Positions 27,901 to 40,700 of a stretch of DNA of 64,000 nt are shown here, one piece after another; position 1 is the stretch's first letter; every line of letters starts with the position of its first letter. The notes beneath the pieces were generated by a model that saw nothing but the letters and a program-made list of their open reading frames with translations, searched no databases and was not told the origin of the DNA. Source of the stretch: Aphidius gifuensis. Lineage: Eukaryota > Arthropoda > Insecta > Hymenoptera > Braconidae. Location: positions 62,001 to 126,000 of the forward strand of contig NC_057788.1 in the NCBI RefSeq assembly GCF_014905175.1. Direction: 5' to 3'. The position numbers and the translations under genes are program-made.

Positions 27901-28665
27901 TTTAATACAGTACGTGAAAACATTGTATTAACCAATGGTTTGTAACACCAGTTTTATTTATCTCTCTCTCTCTCTCTCTCTCTTCTCAACAAAATTATGT
28001 CTCAATACTCTCTTGCTAAATTTAACAAGTCTTTCAAGTCACGACAATAATATCAACTTGCATATTTTATATTTATACACTCAATAATATATAGCTATAT
28101 AAATTTTTACACTTGTTAATAAATTAAATAGTTTTTATTATTCATTAGTTATTAACTTGATGATAAATTTAAGTGTGAAGTAATCAATTGAATGAATATT
28201 AATTATTAAAATTATTGTTTCGTTTTTAGAACTCGTTTACGTCTTGAAAGTCTGGAAGATGCAGTTATTGTCGATGATAATGATGATAAATTGAGTGATA
28301 GACGTGGTTGTCCAGCTTATGTTGCACCAGAGGTATTACGTTCTGGTAGAGCATATTCTGGTAAAGCTGCTGATGTATGGAGTCTTGGAATATTATTATA
28401 TACAATGCTTGTTGGTCGTTATCCATTTAATGATGTTGATCATTCATCATTATTTGCTAAAATATCACGTGGACAATTTAATGTACCTGATACACTTGGT
28501 CCAAGAGCAAAATGTCTCATAAGATGTTTATTAAGACGTGAACCAAGTGAAAGACCAGACAGCATTGATGTCACAAGACATCCTTGGATATCAAAACCAC
28601 TTGTTAATTCATCACACACCAGTGGAAGATCATCAAATAATGATCAACTTGTTCCTGACCAATAA
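24930..28665 (+). CDS. trbl: Tribbles pseudokinase
   Basis: Three exons: 24930-25340, 26070-26371 and 28230-28665. Junctions are GT-AG and the product has 382 residues. The start is the ATG of MRLANRQHPLRLQVT. A polyglutamine-rich N-terminal region encoded by CAA/CAG repeats (about 25066-25188) precedes the pseudokinase domain. The catalytic loop reads LRDLKLRKF, the tribbles form of HRD. The DFG position is replaced by SLE (RLESLEDA), so metal binding should be impaired. The C-lobe contains GCPAYVAPEVL and DVWSLGILLYTMLVGRYPF. The C-terminus ends NNDQLVPDQ, carrying the DQxVP COP1-binding motif. Tribbles proteins recruit substrates to the COP1 ubiquitin ligase; in Drosophila tribbles promotes String/Cdc25 and Slbo turnover and restrains Akt. 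The second intron is about 1.9 kb. Confidence 0.96.
25066..25188 (+). repeat. CAA/CAG repeat encoding polyglutamine
   Basis: Interrupted CAA/CAG triplets inside tribbles exon 1 encode a glutamine-rich linker with a few His, Leu and Lys interruptions. The codons are mainly CAA, in keeping with the genome's A+T bias. Such tracts are prone to length change. Confidence 0.85.
27961..27983. repeat. (TC)n microsatellite in tribbles intron 2
   Basis: Uninterrupted TC dinucleotides over about 23 bases. Further short TC/AC tracts lie nearby. Confidence 0.9.
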
Positions 28666-29413
28666 TTATTATCAAGACTGAATCATTTAATATTATTATC
28701 TTATTATTTTATTATTCCAATTAATAATCATTTAATTATTATTTTTTTATGATTCAAACAGAAAAAAAAATAATAATTCTTTTTTTCTTCATTAGATATT
28801 TTAAAGAAACAAAAAATAAGCAAGTCAATATTATTACATGTTTCTTTTAAATAAAAATTAAAAAGTCAAAAATTCATATAATTATTGCAAATAATAATTT
28901 GCTAAATAAATTCAGTTAAATTATTAAAATCCTTTCTCTCGAATTAAACTTGGTGGCTGTCGAGTTGAAATAGGATTTTATTTATTTATTTATTATTTTT
29001 TTTGATTATTATAAATTGTAAAATCATTAATTATTTTTATTTTCAAATCTAAATAACCTGCCTATCATTTTTCTGTTCGATACAGCTTCCTTATATGTAT
29101 ATGACTTTAAACAATATATATATAAAAAATTGTGTAAATAATTTAAGATTATCATTAATTATATATATTGTCGATAAAAAAAAAAAAATAAATATTGTTA
29201 AAGAGCAGATTGAAAGATTAAAGTGATGTATATAGTAGATAGATAATAATAAACTCATTTGTGTTAAATATTTAAAAAAACAAAAAAAAAATCATTAATG
29301 TTTATTTATTTAATTTAAATTTGTGTAGGAAAAATAGATACCTGTCTTACCACTTTTGTTAATTAAATGTCAAATTTCATCAATTTTCATATCAAACATA
29401 AACACGATTGAAA
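28666..29413. other. Spacer between tribbles and the small membrane-protein gene
   Basis: About 750 bp of A+T-rich DNA, to be shared by the tribbles 3' UTR and the promoter of the next + strand gene. An AATAAA hexamer lies at 28850-28855, a plausible but unproven polyadenylation signal given the base composition. Confidence 0.4.
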
Positions 29414-29890
29414 ATGATAACAGATGCATTGACATCATGTGGTTTTTTATTACTCGGTTCAGGATCATCAATTTATAAATTAATAAAACATTCAATAAAT
29501 AATTCATCTGTAATAAGTCCAAAAATATTAATAGCATCATTTGGAATTGGTGTACTTGGTGCTCGATCAGTCATTAAAATTGTTTATAATTTTTTTCTAC
29601 GTGAATATCGTGAGTTTAAATTTTTTTACTTATAAATAATCAAATATTAACCATAATTATCATCATTTAAAAAAAAAAACAGCAATTGATCCATTGGAAA
29701 TTGAAGTTGAACTGAAAAATGATAATAACATAAATATTATTGATTGGAGCTTGTCAAAAATTGGTATTGGTTCAATTATTTATTCACTTTATCAACATTA
29801 TAATTGTCCAGTTGTTGGATTAATATTACTCAGCACATTGACATCAATTGAAGTGATAAATTTAGTAGATGAATTTATTAAAAATCCAGT

Positions 29891-29931
<41 letters not shown>

Positions 29932-30247
29932 CACCATTAACAATTGTCAAAAAATTTAAAAATTCAATTGGAGGACAATTAGATTATTTGTGGATAATAT
30001 CAAATGATTTATTCAGGTAAATAAATCACCAATATTAATAAAAACTTAATAATAATATTTTATATTTTTATAAACTTTCAGTCAAAGTGTTGGCAACACG
30101 TATTTTCGTCTTGCTAATTTTGCATATTTCATAGCTACAATTTATCAACCAGACAATCAAAGTTGGTCAATGAAAAATTCAATAAATGACTATATGATGT
30201 TGCTGTTTGTTATTTTATCAACAGAATCAATTATCCAAACAGAATAA
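29414..30247 (+). CDS. Unrecognised small membrane protein with repeated hydrophobic units
   Basis: Three exons: 29414-29609, 29683-30016 and 30082-30247. Junctions are GT-AG with matching phases, and the product has 231 residues. I do not recognise the family. Several hydrophobic stretches are visible: about residues 8-24, 36-62, 92-102, 107-127, 187-198 and 213-228. Three units look related: residues 10-57, 91-127 and 187-229. Each has a short segment with Ile-Tyr at its centre (SSIYKLIKH, SIIYSLYQHY, ATIYQPDN), then a gap and a second hydrophobic segment ending in a similar Ser/Glu-Ile motif. Units two and three are separated by a 13-residue Asp run encoded by GAT repeats at 29892-29930. 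The gene is convergent with chitin synthase, with stop codons about 310 bp apart. Correct splicing and absence of stops support a real gene; function is unknown. Confidence 0.7.
29892..29930 (+). repeat. (GAT)13 repeat encoding polyaspartate
   Basis: Thirteen consecutive GAT codons inside exon 2 of the small membrane-protein gene. Strand slippage could change its length without changing frame. Confidence 0.9.
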
Positions 30248-30558
30248 AATCATTGCGGTAAGATTTATTTTAAAATGCATATTAATTTATTAAAAATATG
30301 AATCATATAGTTAAAACATTATTTTTTTAAAAATATTAATTTGTATTAAAAATAGTCATACATTCAAAGCTGTACAAATTGTCAAATTATTCTTCATACA
30401 CACATGTCTTAACATTTTAGTAAAGTATAATATCAAATATTATCAAAAAAAAAAGATAATAATTATATTGCTAGCTAGAAAATTTTCTATTGCAGTCATT
30501 TTTAAATTGACAAGAATTAAAATGTCGTTTTTTTAAAAAAAAAAAATAATAAAATAAA
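30248..30558. other. Convergent 3' spacer
   Basis: About 310 bp between the stop codons of the small + strand gene and the - strand chitin synthase. It must contain both 3' UTRs. A+T-rich, no other feature seen. Confidence 0.4.
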
Positions 30559-33500
30559 CTACATCTTGGAATTAGTATCACGCCAATTGGCTCCAACCAT
30601 TGGTTGTAATCTCAAGCTATTTCTTGGACTGTCATCAGCCTCATATCCTCCATTAACATGACCAGGAATTATTGGATTTGGATCAGCAAATACATCTTTA
30701 ACTGATATTTGACTGCTACGTGTTGGACGTGGTTGTATACCAAGTGCATTACCAGCAACACCATAAATATTATTTGCTCCAAGTGTTTGCATTTGTGATT
30801 TTTTTCTCATTGCCATAATACTATTTCTTCTACCCTCAAATGCTTTAAATGCTTTTGTTGATTGACGCATTGACATATTTCTTGGTAAACCTTTTTTGAT
30901 AAATAAATAGAAAAACATTTAGGCACATGTAATTTTTTTTTTTTTACTTAATTTTAATCTATTAAAAAAAGATAAAATACCATTTCCTTCAGCCATACTG
31001 AAAAAACGTTGACGAAATGCAACATCAAGTGTATTTATTGCTTGTGTTTTTTTTCTACTTTTTTCTAAATTTCTAATTGTTTTTCGTCGACCAGGACCAC
31101 TTCCACTGCCTTCATCATAATCACCCTCCATTCCATCAAGTCTTTGTAAATCTCTTACAATTTCAATTGCATGTTTTGATAGCAAGGCCTCTTCAGAAAG
31201 ATCCTTTGACTATATAATGATAAATTTAATTAATTATTGTCAATTGGCTTATTAATAATATTATTTACCTTTTTAGTGCAATACCAATTTAATGGTGTAC
31301 TTGCTAATATATGTGCAAATGTACCAAAACGATGAAACAACATGGCAGTAAATTGTATGACAAGAATCAATGCAAAGAAAAATACAAAAACAAGACCAAT
31401 TGGTTCAAGTTGAAGATATTCTTTTGTTATGTGTACCTGAAATATTTAAATTTATTTATTATTATTTAATCAACAATATTGGTAAGCACAATAAACAATT
31501 ATTATTTTTAAATTAAAAAACAAAGCAAAAAAATTTATATTTAATTATTGGAGCATCTTGGACCAGTTAGACACAAAAAAAAAAACATTTTTTATCGTGC
31601 CAAAGAAAATTGTCAGTCGAATTAATTTCGAGCAAGAAAAAAAAGAAGAACCAATTCGTTAATTTTTAGTCTCATTGATAAGGAACACAAAAAAAAAACA
31701 AAGAAGAATTTTGTTGTTTTTAAAATAATCATTAATGTGTAAGAGACAAATGGTTAAACAACAATTATGAAAATGATAAAATAGAAGAAGACCTCTTGTG
31801 TTTCCTCATCAAATGTTATGTTGGTTTTGACACCACCAAATTTCCAGACAATATGAAGTTGATCCTTGTTCAATTGTAACAAGAAAACAATCAATACAAA
31901 AAGAGCATTAAACATTAAAAATGCAAATACACTCTTGTTACGTAATTCAAGTAAATCAGCAGCAATACGAGCCTATATCATAACGTCAAACAAAAAAAAA
32001 ACAAACAAAATATATATTAGTTAAATAATAAAAAAGCTCCACTGATAACCATTTGTACTCAATTTTGTATTTTTTTTGAAAAATAAATAATTCAATATTG
32101 AGAACATATTTGGTGGCTACAGTGGAGCGGTAATTTACCTCTTGGGTAGATTCGTCATATGTTATGTTTGATTTAACACCCCATGGCCAACGAACATGAA
32201 GTAAATCTTTGTTCAACTGCATCAAGAAGACAATCAATACAAATAATGCATTTAACATAAAAAATGCAAATACACTTTGATCACGTAAATCCTTGAGATC
32301 TTTAGCTATTCTTGCCTATTATTATTAAAAATTATTATTACAAAATTCATTTATTAAATATTATTTAAAAAAAAAAAAAACTGAAAAATCAACTGAAAAA
32401 TTTCAAAAAAAAAAAAGAAAATTACTTATATAAAATTAAATTGAGCTTGATGAATTTTACCTTTTCTGTTTTGTCTTCATCAATTGGATAAAGATACTTG
32501 TCAAGTAGCTCTTTCCAAAATGTTTCTTCTTGCATTGATATACTATCAACTTCACCATTTTTCAAGCCTGGATCACTTAGCCAATATGGACGTGATGGAA
32601 AATTATTATTATTATTGTCATTTTGTGTTTCATTTATTTGACTTTGTGATTCAGATTCATCATCACTATCAGCATTGTGTTCTTCATCTGGATCTTCACC
32701 AATAGCACCAAGATGATCAGCTCTTGAACCTACTGATGATGCACGTCGACGACCAGAAACTTGTCCATGTGGATCAACAGCTCTAAAAAAAAAACAGAAA
32801 GTAATAGTGATTATTTTATTTTATATTTTTTATAATTATAATTAATAATTAATAATTAATTACCTTTCAATATCTTGTAGACGTTTACCAAGTAATTCTA
32901 ATGATTCAGCAATAGCAACAAGTTGTTGTTTTTCACTTGATGGTTTACCATGTGTACAAAGCATACATCTAAATAATCCAGCAAGTGAAATTTCAATTGA
33001 ACCTTCATCATCATCATTTGATCCAGCTCCATTTTGAAGGAAACCAAGTAATGATTTTTGTTTAGCTTTTTTCTTGGCTTCTTCAGCTTCTTTTTTTTCT
33101 TGTTCCAATTCCTATTAATGATTAATGATTAATTATCAATTATCAATTATTAATTTTCTTGTTGAGTTGTTAAATTACATACTTTTTTTGTTTTTTTAAC
33201 TTGAACTTCTCTTGTACCCCATGATACAACATTTAAATTAATAATTGAATATAATATAAGAAGTAAATACATTGATGGAATTGATAGTAAATAAATTAAT
33301 GCTGGTAGAATACATGAAAATTCTTGTGGATGAAATATTGCCGCAATGAGAAATGATGATGACATGCACATTAAAAATATTGCTGAGGGTGATCCACTTC
33401 CATCTTCACCCAATTGAAGTGCTGTACCAACTATCACCGCCATCATAACCATTGCATATATCGTTGATAATATTTGAGCACATAGAAGCTTTAATATAAA

Positions 33501-36500
33501 ATAATCAATAAGTCAAATTTAATTAAAAAAAAAAATTAAAAATTAAAAACACCCTCTTTCAACTTACTTGTATTTCAGCTTTGCATGTAAAACAAATAAG
33601 CATGAATAATAAAATTGGTATAATATTGTAATAAAAACTAGTCCAATTGTCAATTTTAAATGCTGCAACAAAGGCACCAACCAACATAAGAAATATTGTA
33701 CCAGGTCCAAGAATAGTACCTCCTAAAAATAGAGACATAAAAAATAAATGAAAAAATAAATGAAATGAAGGAAAATATTAGCTATAAATAGTTAAGGCAA
33801 ATATATTTACCCATTAATAAAATTTGATATGCAATATATGGCAATGATATATTATCATTAATTTTAATTGTTCTTTTAGAGTCCATTAATAAATCCATAA
33901 TATTAGCCATTGTTGATGGTACCCATCTTCTTCTTTGATTATAAAATTCATTAAAACCTTCTGGTGCATGTGTATATGCATCACTTGCTGCTGAATATTC
34001 AACTCTATATCCTCTTTGTAAAAGTAGAGTACATAGCCATCTATCTTCACCCTGATCATATTGTACATAATGACGTGCATCCTCAGATCTTGTTGTATAT
34101 TTTTTCATAACATTATCATCCATAAGTGCTTTACCTCTAAACAACGAAAAACAACCAGGACTACATAACACACAACCAATCATATGTTCTGTTGATTTTT
34201 GTAACCAATGTCCAATGGCATATTCAAATTTTTGATACCATACCATTAAACCAGAACCAACTGGATGTATTCTACCACATGCTGCACCAAGATTTTTATT
34301 TTTTTTCATTAAATCAACAAGTAATTTGACAGCATCTGGCTGAAAATCAATATCACCATCAAGTGTTAATAGATATGTATTTTCAGCAATAACTTCTTTT
34401 CTATCAACACTTATTGGTAGTTCCATTAATCGATGACCAAGTAAATAATACATATACATAACTTGACTCCAACGTTTACGATGTCTTATTCTATTTTTAT
34501 CTTTTAAATGTGCAATCATTTTAGTTTTACCAGGTAATGTCCATGTTAATCTACCACCATATGGTGTTGGATATTTTTTAGGTGCTCTAACATGCATTAT
34601 TGTTGAATGTACATCTGATGCTGCTTCATCAAGTGTTGCTAATAATAACTTGACAAAACGATTACATTGTACCTCATTATCATCATGATCAGATAATTCA
34701 AATGCATCATCAAAAAATATATGTGTTTCAAATTCATAATAATCTGGATCAACAACTTTTAAAAAATTTTGTGCATTTCTACGTGCACATTGATCAGCAT
34801 CAAGACGTAATATTGATTTTAAAAATTCAACCATTTCTTCTTTATTTTCATGCCACATTGTTGCACATGCATAAATACGTGTTACATGATCACTACTTTT
34901 AACTGTTGATGGTGGTGTTGTTGTTGTTGTTGAACCATCTGTTTGTTCATATATTGTTTCATAATCACCATCACCTTTTTCACGTTCAATTTCAGCTAAA
35001 TCTTGTACTTTAACTTCTGGCTGATCATCACGTTTACGATTTAAACCCAGTGATTGATCAATCAACAATGAATTATACATTGGTACAACAAATAATTTTT
35101 CAGTTGATGCTAATCTTTCACATTTTGGTGTCCATATATGTATTGTTATCCATGTTTGTGATAGTAGCCATAATAACCATACCCATGCATATTGTTTTGA
35201 TACAAAATCATTTAAAAAATACAATGGTGGTGATTCAAAAAATAAATAATCTGGTATTGTACCATTGAAAAAACATGGATCACCATTACGCAAACCACAT
35301 GCAGCAATTAATAGTGATATTAATACTGGTATTGTTAAACTAACTGGAAATGCATAACTAAAACCTTGTATTAATATTTTACATGCAAATTTACCAAATA
35401 TATATGCAAAATATGCACCAAATATTTGAAATAAAAGTACATATGTTGGTGTATTAAAATCAGCATTTATTGTTTCAGTTTCACTTGTACGTATTATATC
35501 TTCAAGATCTGGTATAATACCAGCAGATGCTTGACGTATTGCTGTAACTGTTATTGTATGTTCACCAAATGCTGTACTAAACATTGTAAATAAATGTCCA
35601 ATATTTTCATTTTTAATATGTAAAATAATTAATGTTGATATGAAAAATATTAATACTTTCCATATTGATACAAACATATATGTAAAATATCTTGTTAAAC
35701 GTAAATCTTTTTTAACTCTACCAAGTGATCGTACAATACCAATTGGACTTTGTATTGATACATAATTTTCCCACCAGCCACATGACACTAAAAACAATGA
35801 TATTGGTATTATCCAAAGACTATTTTTATTACCATCAATCAATGGCCATATGACAAAACCACTTGCTTGTGCAATTAGAGCAGCAAAATCAACAAGTATC
35901 AGGACAAATCTTCTTGATTCATCTTTATTTTTATTTCTTGATAATAAACCAAGTAAACCAGGTACAAAACAAACACAATTTGTCAACATTGCACCTCTAA
36001 CAACATCAATATCTGGCAGAACAGCAAATAGCAACATTGATAAACCAACAACATGACATGTTTCCATCATACCAACTAATAGAAAATGTGATGACAATGG
36101 TTTCTTCCATGATTTAAATATACACATACGTAAACTACGAAATAATGTGCCAAATTCTGGCACAATAAATGCTATTATTATACACCATATCCATGCAATA
36201 CGTTCTTCTTCTGGTAATGTTACAATAAATTGTTTATCACGACCAAGTTGTTTATTACAATAAAATACAACACGTTCTGAACGTAGCTGTGATGTCATAA
36301 ATAATAATGTACCTTTTGCAATAACACCACAAAATAATACAATAACAAATACCAATAAATAAACAATTAATTTTGTTATTTGTACTGTTATATCAAGACA
36401 TCTTTGATCAGCCATTGAACCAGAATCTATTTTTAATGGTGGATCACGAAATACATCCCAACTTTTTGTTTCCATAATTGTTCTTTGACTATATTTCGTT

Positions 36501-36744
36501 GGAAACAAACAAACAAACAAACAAACAATTTAAATTTTTGTCAAGTTGATTAATTAATTAATTTATTAATTTATTTTTTTCTTTACCTTCCACCGTATTC
36601 ATCAGCAAGTGGTGTTGTTTCATCATCTGTAAAATCATCATCGTCATCATCACCTCCACCACCGCCACCACCTCCACCTGCACCTCCACCTGTACCAACA
36701 ACTGGAACAGCTCCATTTTGATGTTGCACTTGCATCTTAGCCAT
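30559..36744 (-). CDS. kkv: Chitin synthase, class A (kkv/CHS1 type)
   Basis: Coding exons: 36587-36744, 33811-36488, 33568-33722, 33183-33488, 32864-33111, 32461-32782, then one of two alternative exons (32139-32315 or 31793-31972), then 31269-31436, 30948-31209 and 30559-30890. All are GT-AG with continuous phase, giving 1601 or 1602 residues, normal for insect CHS1. This membrane glycosyltransferase polymerises UDP-GlcNAc into chitin for cuticle and trachea. A Gly/Asp-rich N-terminus and a multi-pass region precede the family-2 glycosyltransferase domain, all in the 2678-nt exon 2. That domain carries CATMWHE (about 590), LTLDGDIDFQ, the catalytic EDR in QGEDRWLCTLLL (about 865) and the QRRRW product-binding motif (about 904). 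Seven further membrane segments, a charged coiled-coil-like stretch (exon 5) and a basic cytoplasmic tail follow. The alternative exon pair marks it as the CHS1/kkv paralogue rather than the gut CHS2. Confidence 0.97.
31793..31972 (-). CDS. kkv: Chitin synthase alternative exon, distal copy
   Basis: A 180-nt, 60-codon exon flanked by phase-0 splice sites. It encodes ARIAADLLELRNKSVFAF and the rest of a membrane segment, then WKFGGVKTNITFDEETQE. It is homologous along its length to the proximal copy and fits the same flanking exons, so the two should be used one at a time. It keeps an N-glycosylation sequon (NIT). Its donor (GAG followed by GTCTTC) is weak, which suits regulated use. Confidence 0.9.
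32139..32315 (-). CDS. kkv: Chitin synthase alternative exon, proximal copy
   Basis: A 177-nt, 59-codon exon with phase-0 boundaries. It encodes ARIAKDLKDLRDQSVFAF, a membrane segment, then WPWGVKSNITYDESTQE. It is a sister copy of the distal exon, shorter by one codon (a Gly) in the extracellular part. Its NIT sequon is also kept, and its donor GTAAAT is closer to consensus. In other insects the corresponding pair gives tissue- or stage-specific CHS1 isoforms. Confidence 0.9.
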
Positions 36745-37639
36745 CCTTTAATTAATTATAATTCAATCATGTTTATTACATCATTTTTTATATAATAATT
36801 ATTAGTTTTGTTTGGTGCAAATTAAATCATCGTGTAACAAGATGATGTACGTTTAAAAAAATCATCATAAATGTTAACCAACCAATAATTTGTTGCTACT
36901 TTGATATTATCCAATAGTAATTTTCCAATTAACTAATTAATATTTTTTTTTTTTTCCTTTTCTATGCAAGTAAAAGTGCACGCGTTTATAAATACTGCAG
37001 TATGTGGATTTTTTATTTTTATTTTTTCTAGTTATATCATCAGCAACCGCACGTTAAAACACGTATATGATTTTTTATTTTATTTATTTTTTGATTGATT
37101 GTATAGTGAAAGTAGATACTCCATATGCTTGAGGCATCCTAATTTTCAATTGGAATTTATTTCTTTTTTTTTTTTTTATAATAAATAAATAATAAATAAA
37201 TAAATGAATGAATATTAATTTTGAAATATTTAAATTTTTTTTTAGAAATCTATATATTGTTGTAGAAAAATTATTAAAAATTATATTGCGAAATTATTAA
37301 AGTTTATATTGTTATGGGCTATTTAAATAAATATCGAAATTTTAATTTATTTATTTTTTTATTTCTAAAATTGCTGTATAGAAATTTTTTCATGTTGTAT
37401 AAATAATTAAAAATCAAAAAAATCTTTTCATCGAAATTTTAAATTAAATTTTTCTTCTGAACCAATTAATATTTCTCAAAATTATTTCTATAGAAATTAT
37501 TTCGATAAAAAAAAATAAATACTTGTCCTTCTAGTAAACTAGACAAGAAAGAAACATAAAATAATTAAGTAGGTATATAAAAAAAAAGAGAAGAAAAGAG
37601 AAGAGAAGGGTTTATAGAGATAGGTGGGTGGGTGGGTGG

Positions 37640-37790
37640 TAGAATAAGATTTCCAACTGGTTCCTTGTTGATTCTTGAAAGTGAAAGGCACTGTATAAGA
37701 CAAGAGAGACAAGATAACGTAGCAAGGACGTCCACTGCGAGTTGCAGAGTGTCGGTAACTGCCCTCGAGCCTCGTCACGGTATTATCTTT
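37640..37790. promoter_or_regulatory. GC-richer island, candidate chitin synthase promoter or leader exon
   Basis: Base composition is clearly less A+T-rich than the surroundings. Open frames on both strands are short and overlapping and show no family resemblance. It lies about 900 bp upstream of the chitin synthase start codon, where a 5' noncoding exon would be expected. Function is inferred from position only. Confidence 0.25.
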
Positions 37791-40700
37791 TTTCTTTTTT
37801 TATTTTTATTTTTATTTATTTTGCATATGTAGTATAATAAATATATATTTGTTTGCCCCCTCCTTTATTCCTTTTTTTTTTTTTAAATTTTTTAAAATCT
37901 CAACATGAAAACCAAAGACCCTTAACTCTCCCCCTTTTTACTTGCCAATTTTTTTTTATTTATTTTAAAAATGATTATTATTATTATTATTTTTATTGAA
38001 TATAAATATATTTCAAACAACTATCTTGAGAATTTTTATTATTTTTATTGAGCCTTGTCCGGTTAGGATAGGATTCAATGACCGAAATACACAAAGAGAG
38101 GCGCCTGATGACGTTTATGTTAGTTGCCAACAACGTTATCCTGTCTCCAAGCAATATTTATCATTATTATTTTTTTGTTAATTTAAAAAATAACGAAAGG
38201 ACATTTGTTTTTTTTTTTTTTTTTTTCATCAAATGACATTCCTTTGGATATTTCTTATTATTTTATTTAAATCGTATGGAGAATAGAAAAATAAATGTCA
38301 ATGATCTTGCATGCAAGAAAAGCCACAAGATTCACAATTTTTTTTTTTACTTTTTTTAAATCGCATGAAGAAAAAAAATAACTGCATTGCAAAATTTTTT
38401 ATATTTTTTATTGTCTTGTTTTTTTAAGATAATTATTAGAATCTTTTTTTTCTTTTTTTTTTTTTGCAATGATTGGTCATTGTCCTTGTGTGCAGTCTAT
38501 ATCGAAATATATATATCGAACAATTCAACCAGTTTGTTTCTCAACTTCCTGATTGTTGTTTTTCTTTTTTTAAATAAACGCGTGGGTATTTTTTTGTAAC
38601 ATGCACTGGTTATATGTATGTATGGATATATATATTTTATTAAGTAGAAAATGAATATTGGAAGGTAAACTATCTCTCGGTTGTCCAGAGCTGAGAAAAC
38701 AGGCGTGTCCACTAAAATAAATATAATGTAATTCGAGCAGAATAAAAGTTTAAAAGTTGTGGCATAAGCGATATAATAAATGCGGACAAATGACGTGGCT
38801 ATGATTCAAAAAAAAAAAAAAAAAATATATAATAATATAATGTCTTTAAAAATTGTAACATTTCATTGTGATTACAAAATTGTTAATAAAAAATTTATGA
38901 GACACCCGGAACTATCCATTGACAAATATGGAATATAATGATTAACGTGAGAAGAATTTTTTTTTTTTTTTTTTACTCTACAATTATTTGAAATGTGATT
39001 TTTCTTTCATTTTTGTAATTATTAATGTATTTTTATATTGTGACCTTCCTCAACTTCATGTGATGTATATATATTTTTTTTTATTTTCATTTGTAATTAA
39101 TTTATGTTATTTTGATTAGAGATTGATCACTGCGAGATTCTAATCATCAATATATATTGAGTTATTTATTTCAATTTAATTATTATTTTCTTTTATGTAT
39201 ATTGTGATCAAAGCAAGGCCATGAAAAATTTTTACACAGTGAAAGAGATAAAAAAGAATTTCATTTCGAGGACAGTATGAGGCAAGATGGTATTTTGACT
39301 TGAAATAAATTAAACTTTCCTTGATATTTTAAATGAAAAAAAAAATTGATTATAATGATAAATCAATTTGGTAGATTTCAAAAATATATATTGACGAGTT
39401 TTTATAACAAAAAAAATGTTGTATAAATATTATTTATAATTAATTGTCTTGTTGAATTAAATCCCAATTTACAATTTTTATAAAAAGGTAAACCAATTTG
39501 CTAAAATTTTATATGAGAAAAAAAATTGTCTCACAAGAAAATTTCATCATGAAAATAATGATTATCAAGCGATTGTTCAATACTTGATCTGACTCATATA
39601 TTATTTATTATTGGCGTTAATTTATAATAATACTTTCGCAATTATATCAACTATAAAATCAATAAAAGTATATAAAAATAATAATAAGCCAAGTTTCTAA
39701 TTTAAAAATATACTTTTTCATTTATATAATATAATGATATTTTAATTTTTTCGATAGTGTATTTAAATGATATTAAATAACGAGTGAATTTAGTGGTCAA
39801 GATATTTATCTTTTGGTGATTGGCATGTTTAAAAATGCACCTTGAAAATGACTTTCTACATTGTCTATATAAAATAAAATAAAAGCAATAATTTTATCAT
39901 TAAAAATTTAAAATATAATAATCATTCATGTATAACGAAATAATCACTGAATTGGAAATAATAATTTTTATATTTTTTAGTTTACGTGACTTCCTTCTTA
40001 ATCATCAATACATCCTGATAAATAAAACATTTTTTTAATAAAACAATATCCGCTTGTATAATTTTTCGCCAAATAAAATTTTTCTTTAATAACACAATAT
40101 TTTGCAATGTATATATATTATGTTATTATTTCTGCGTGTTTTAAAAACTATTTCAAAAGTCAACCGCATACCTGGATTATTTTAAAAAAAAAAAATATTA
40201 TTTTCATTTTCTCTTCATCAATGTGTCTGTGACCTCGAAAAGCAACATATCGCCCTCAATTTCTTCTCAAATTATTTATCAACATTTTCAACAACAAAAT
40301 TCCTATCTTGCAGTTAATCGAAAAAACTCATCATCATCATCATCTATTTTATGTATCAATATTATAATTAATTAACAAACTAAATTGATTAATTTGTATG
40401 TATAATATTTTGAGCTATTTAAAAAAAATATATAATATCTCGACAAGGCCTTCCGGTGATGAGTGAAAGGTGGTGAATACAAGAAGGGAAACCCAGGATT
40501 AATTCCAAGACATTTTAAACTCAATACAAGAGTTGGGGAAATCGTTTTATGTTCTATATATTATATTTAATACATGCTTAACACGAATAGAAAAATTCAA
40601 AAGTTTTCAAAAAAAATATAATAACGCATTAATTAATACACTGTGACAATAATTATAATAATTTTAATAAATTGTAAAAATAAAAGTTGGAACACTTTTT

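Noticed and set aside
37539..37832. Overlapping open frames on both strands in a GC-richer patch
   Set aside because: Neither resembles a protein; openness follows from the local base composition. Kept only as a possible promoter or leader.
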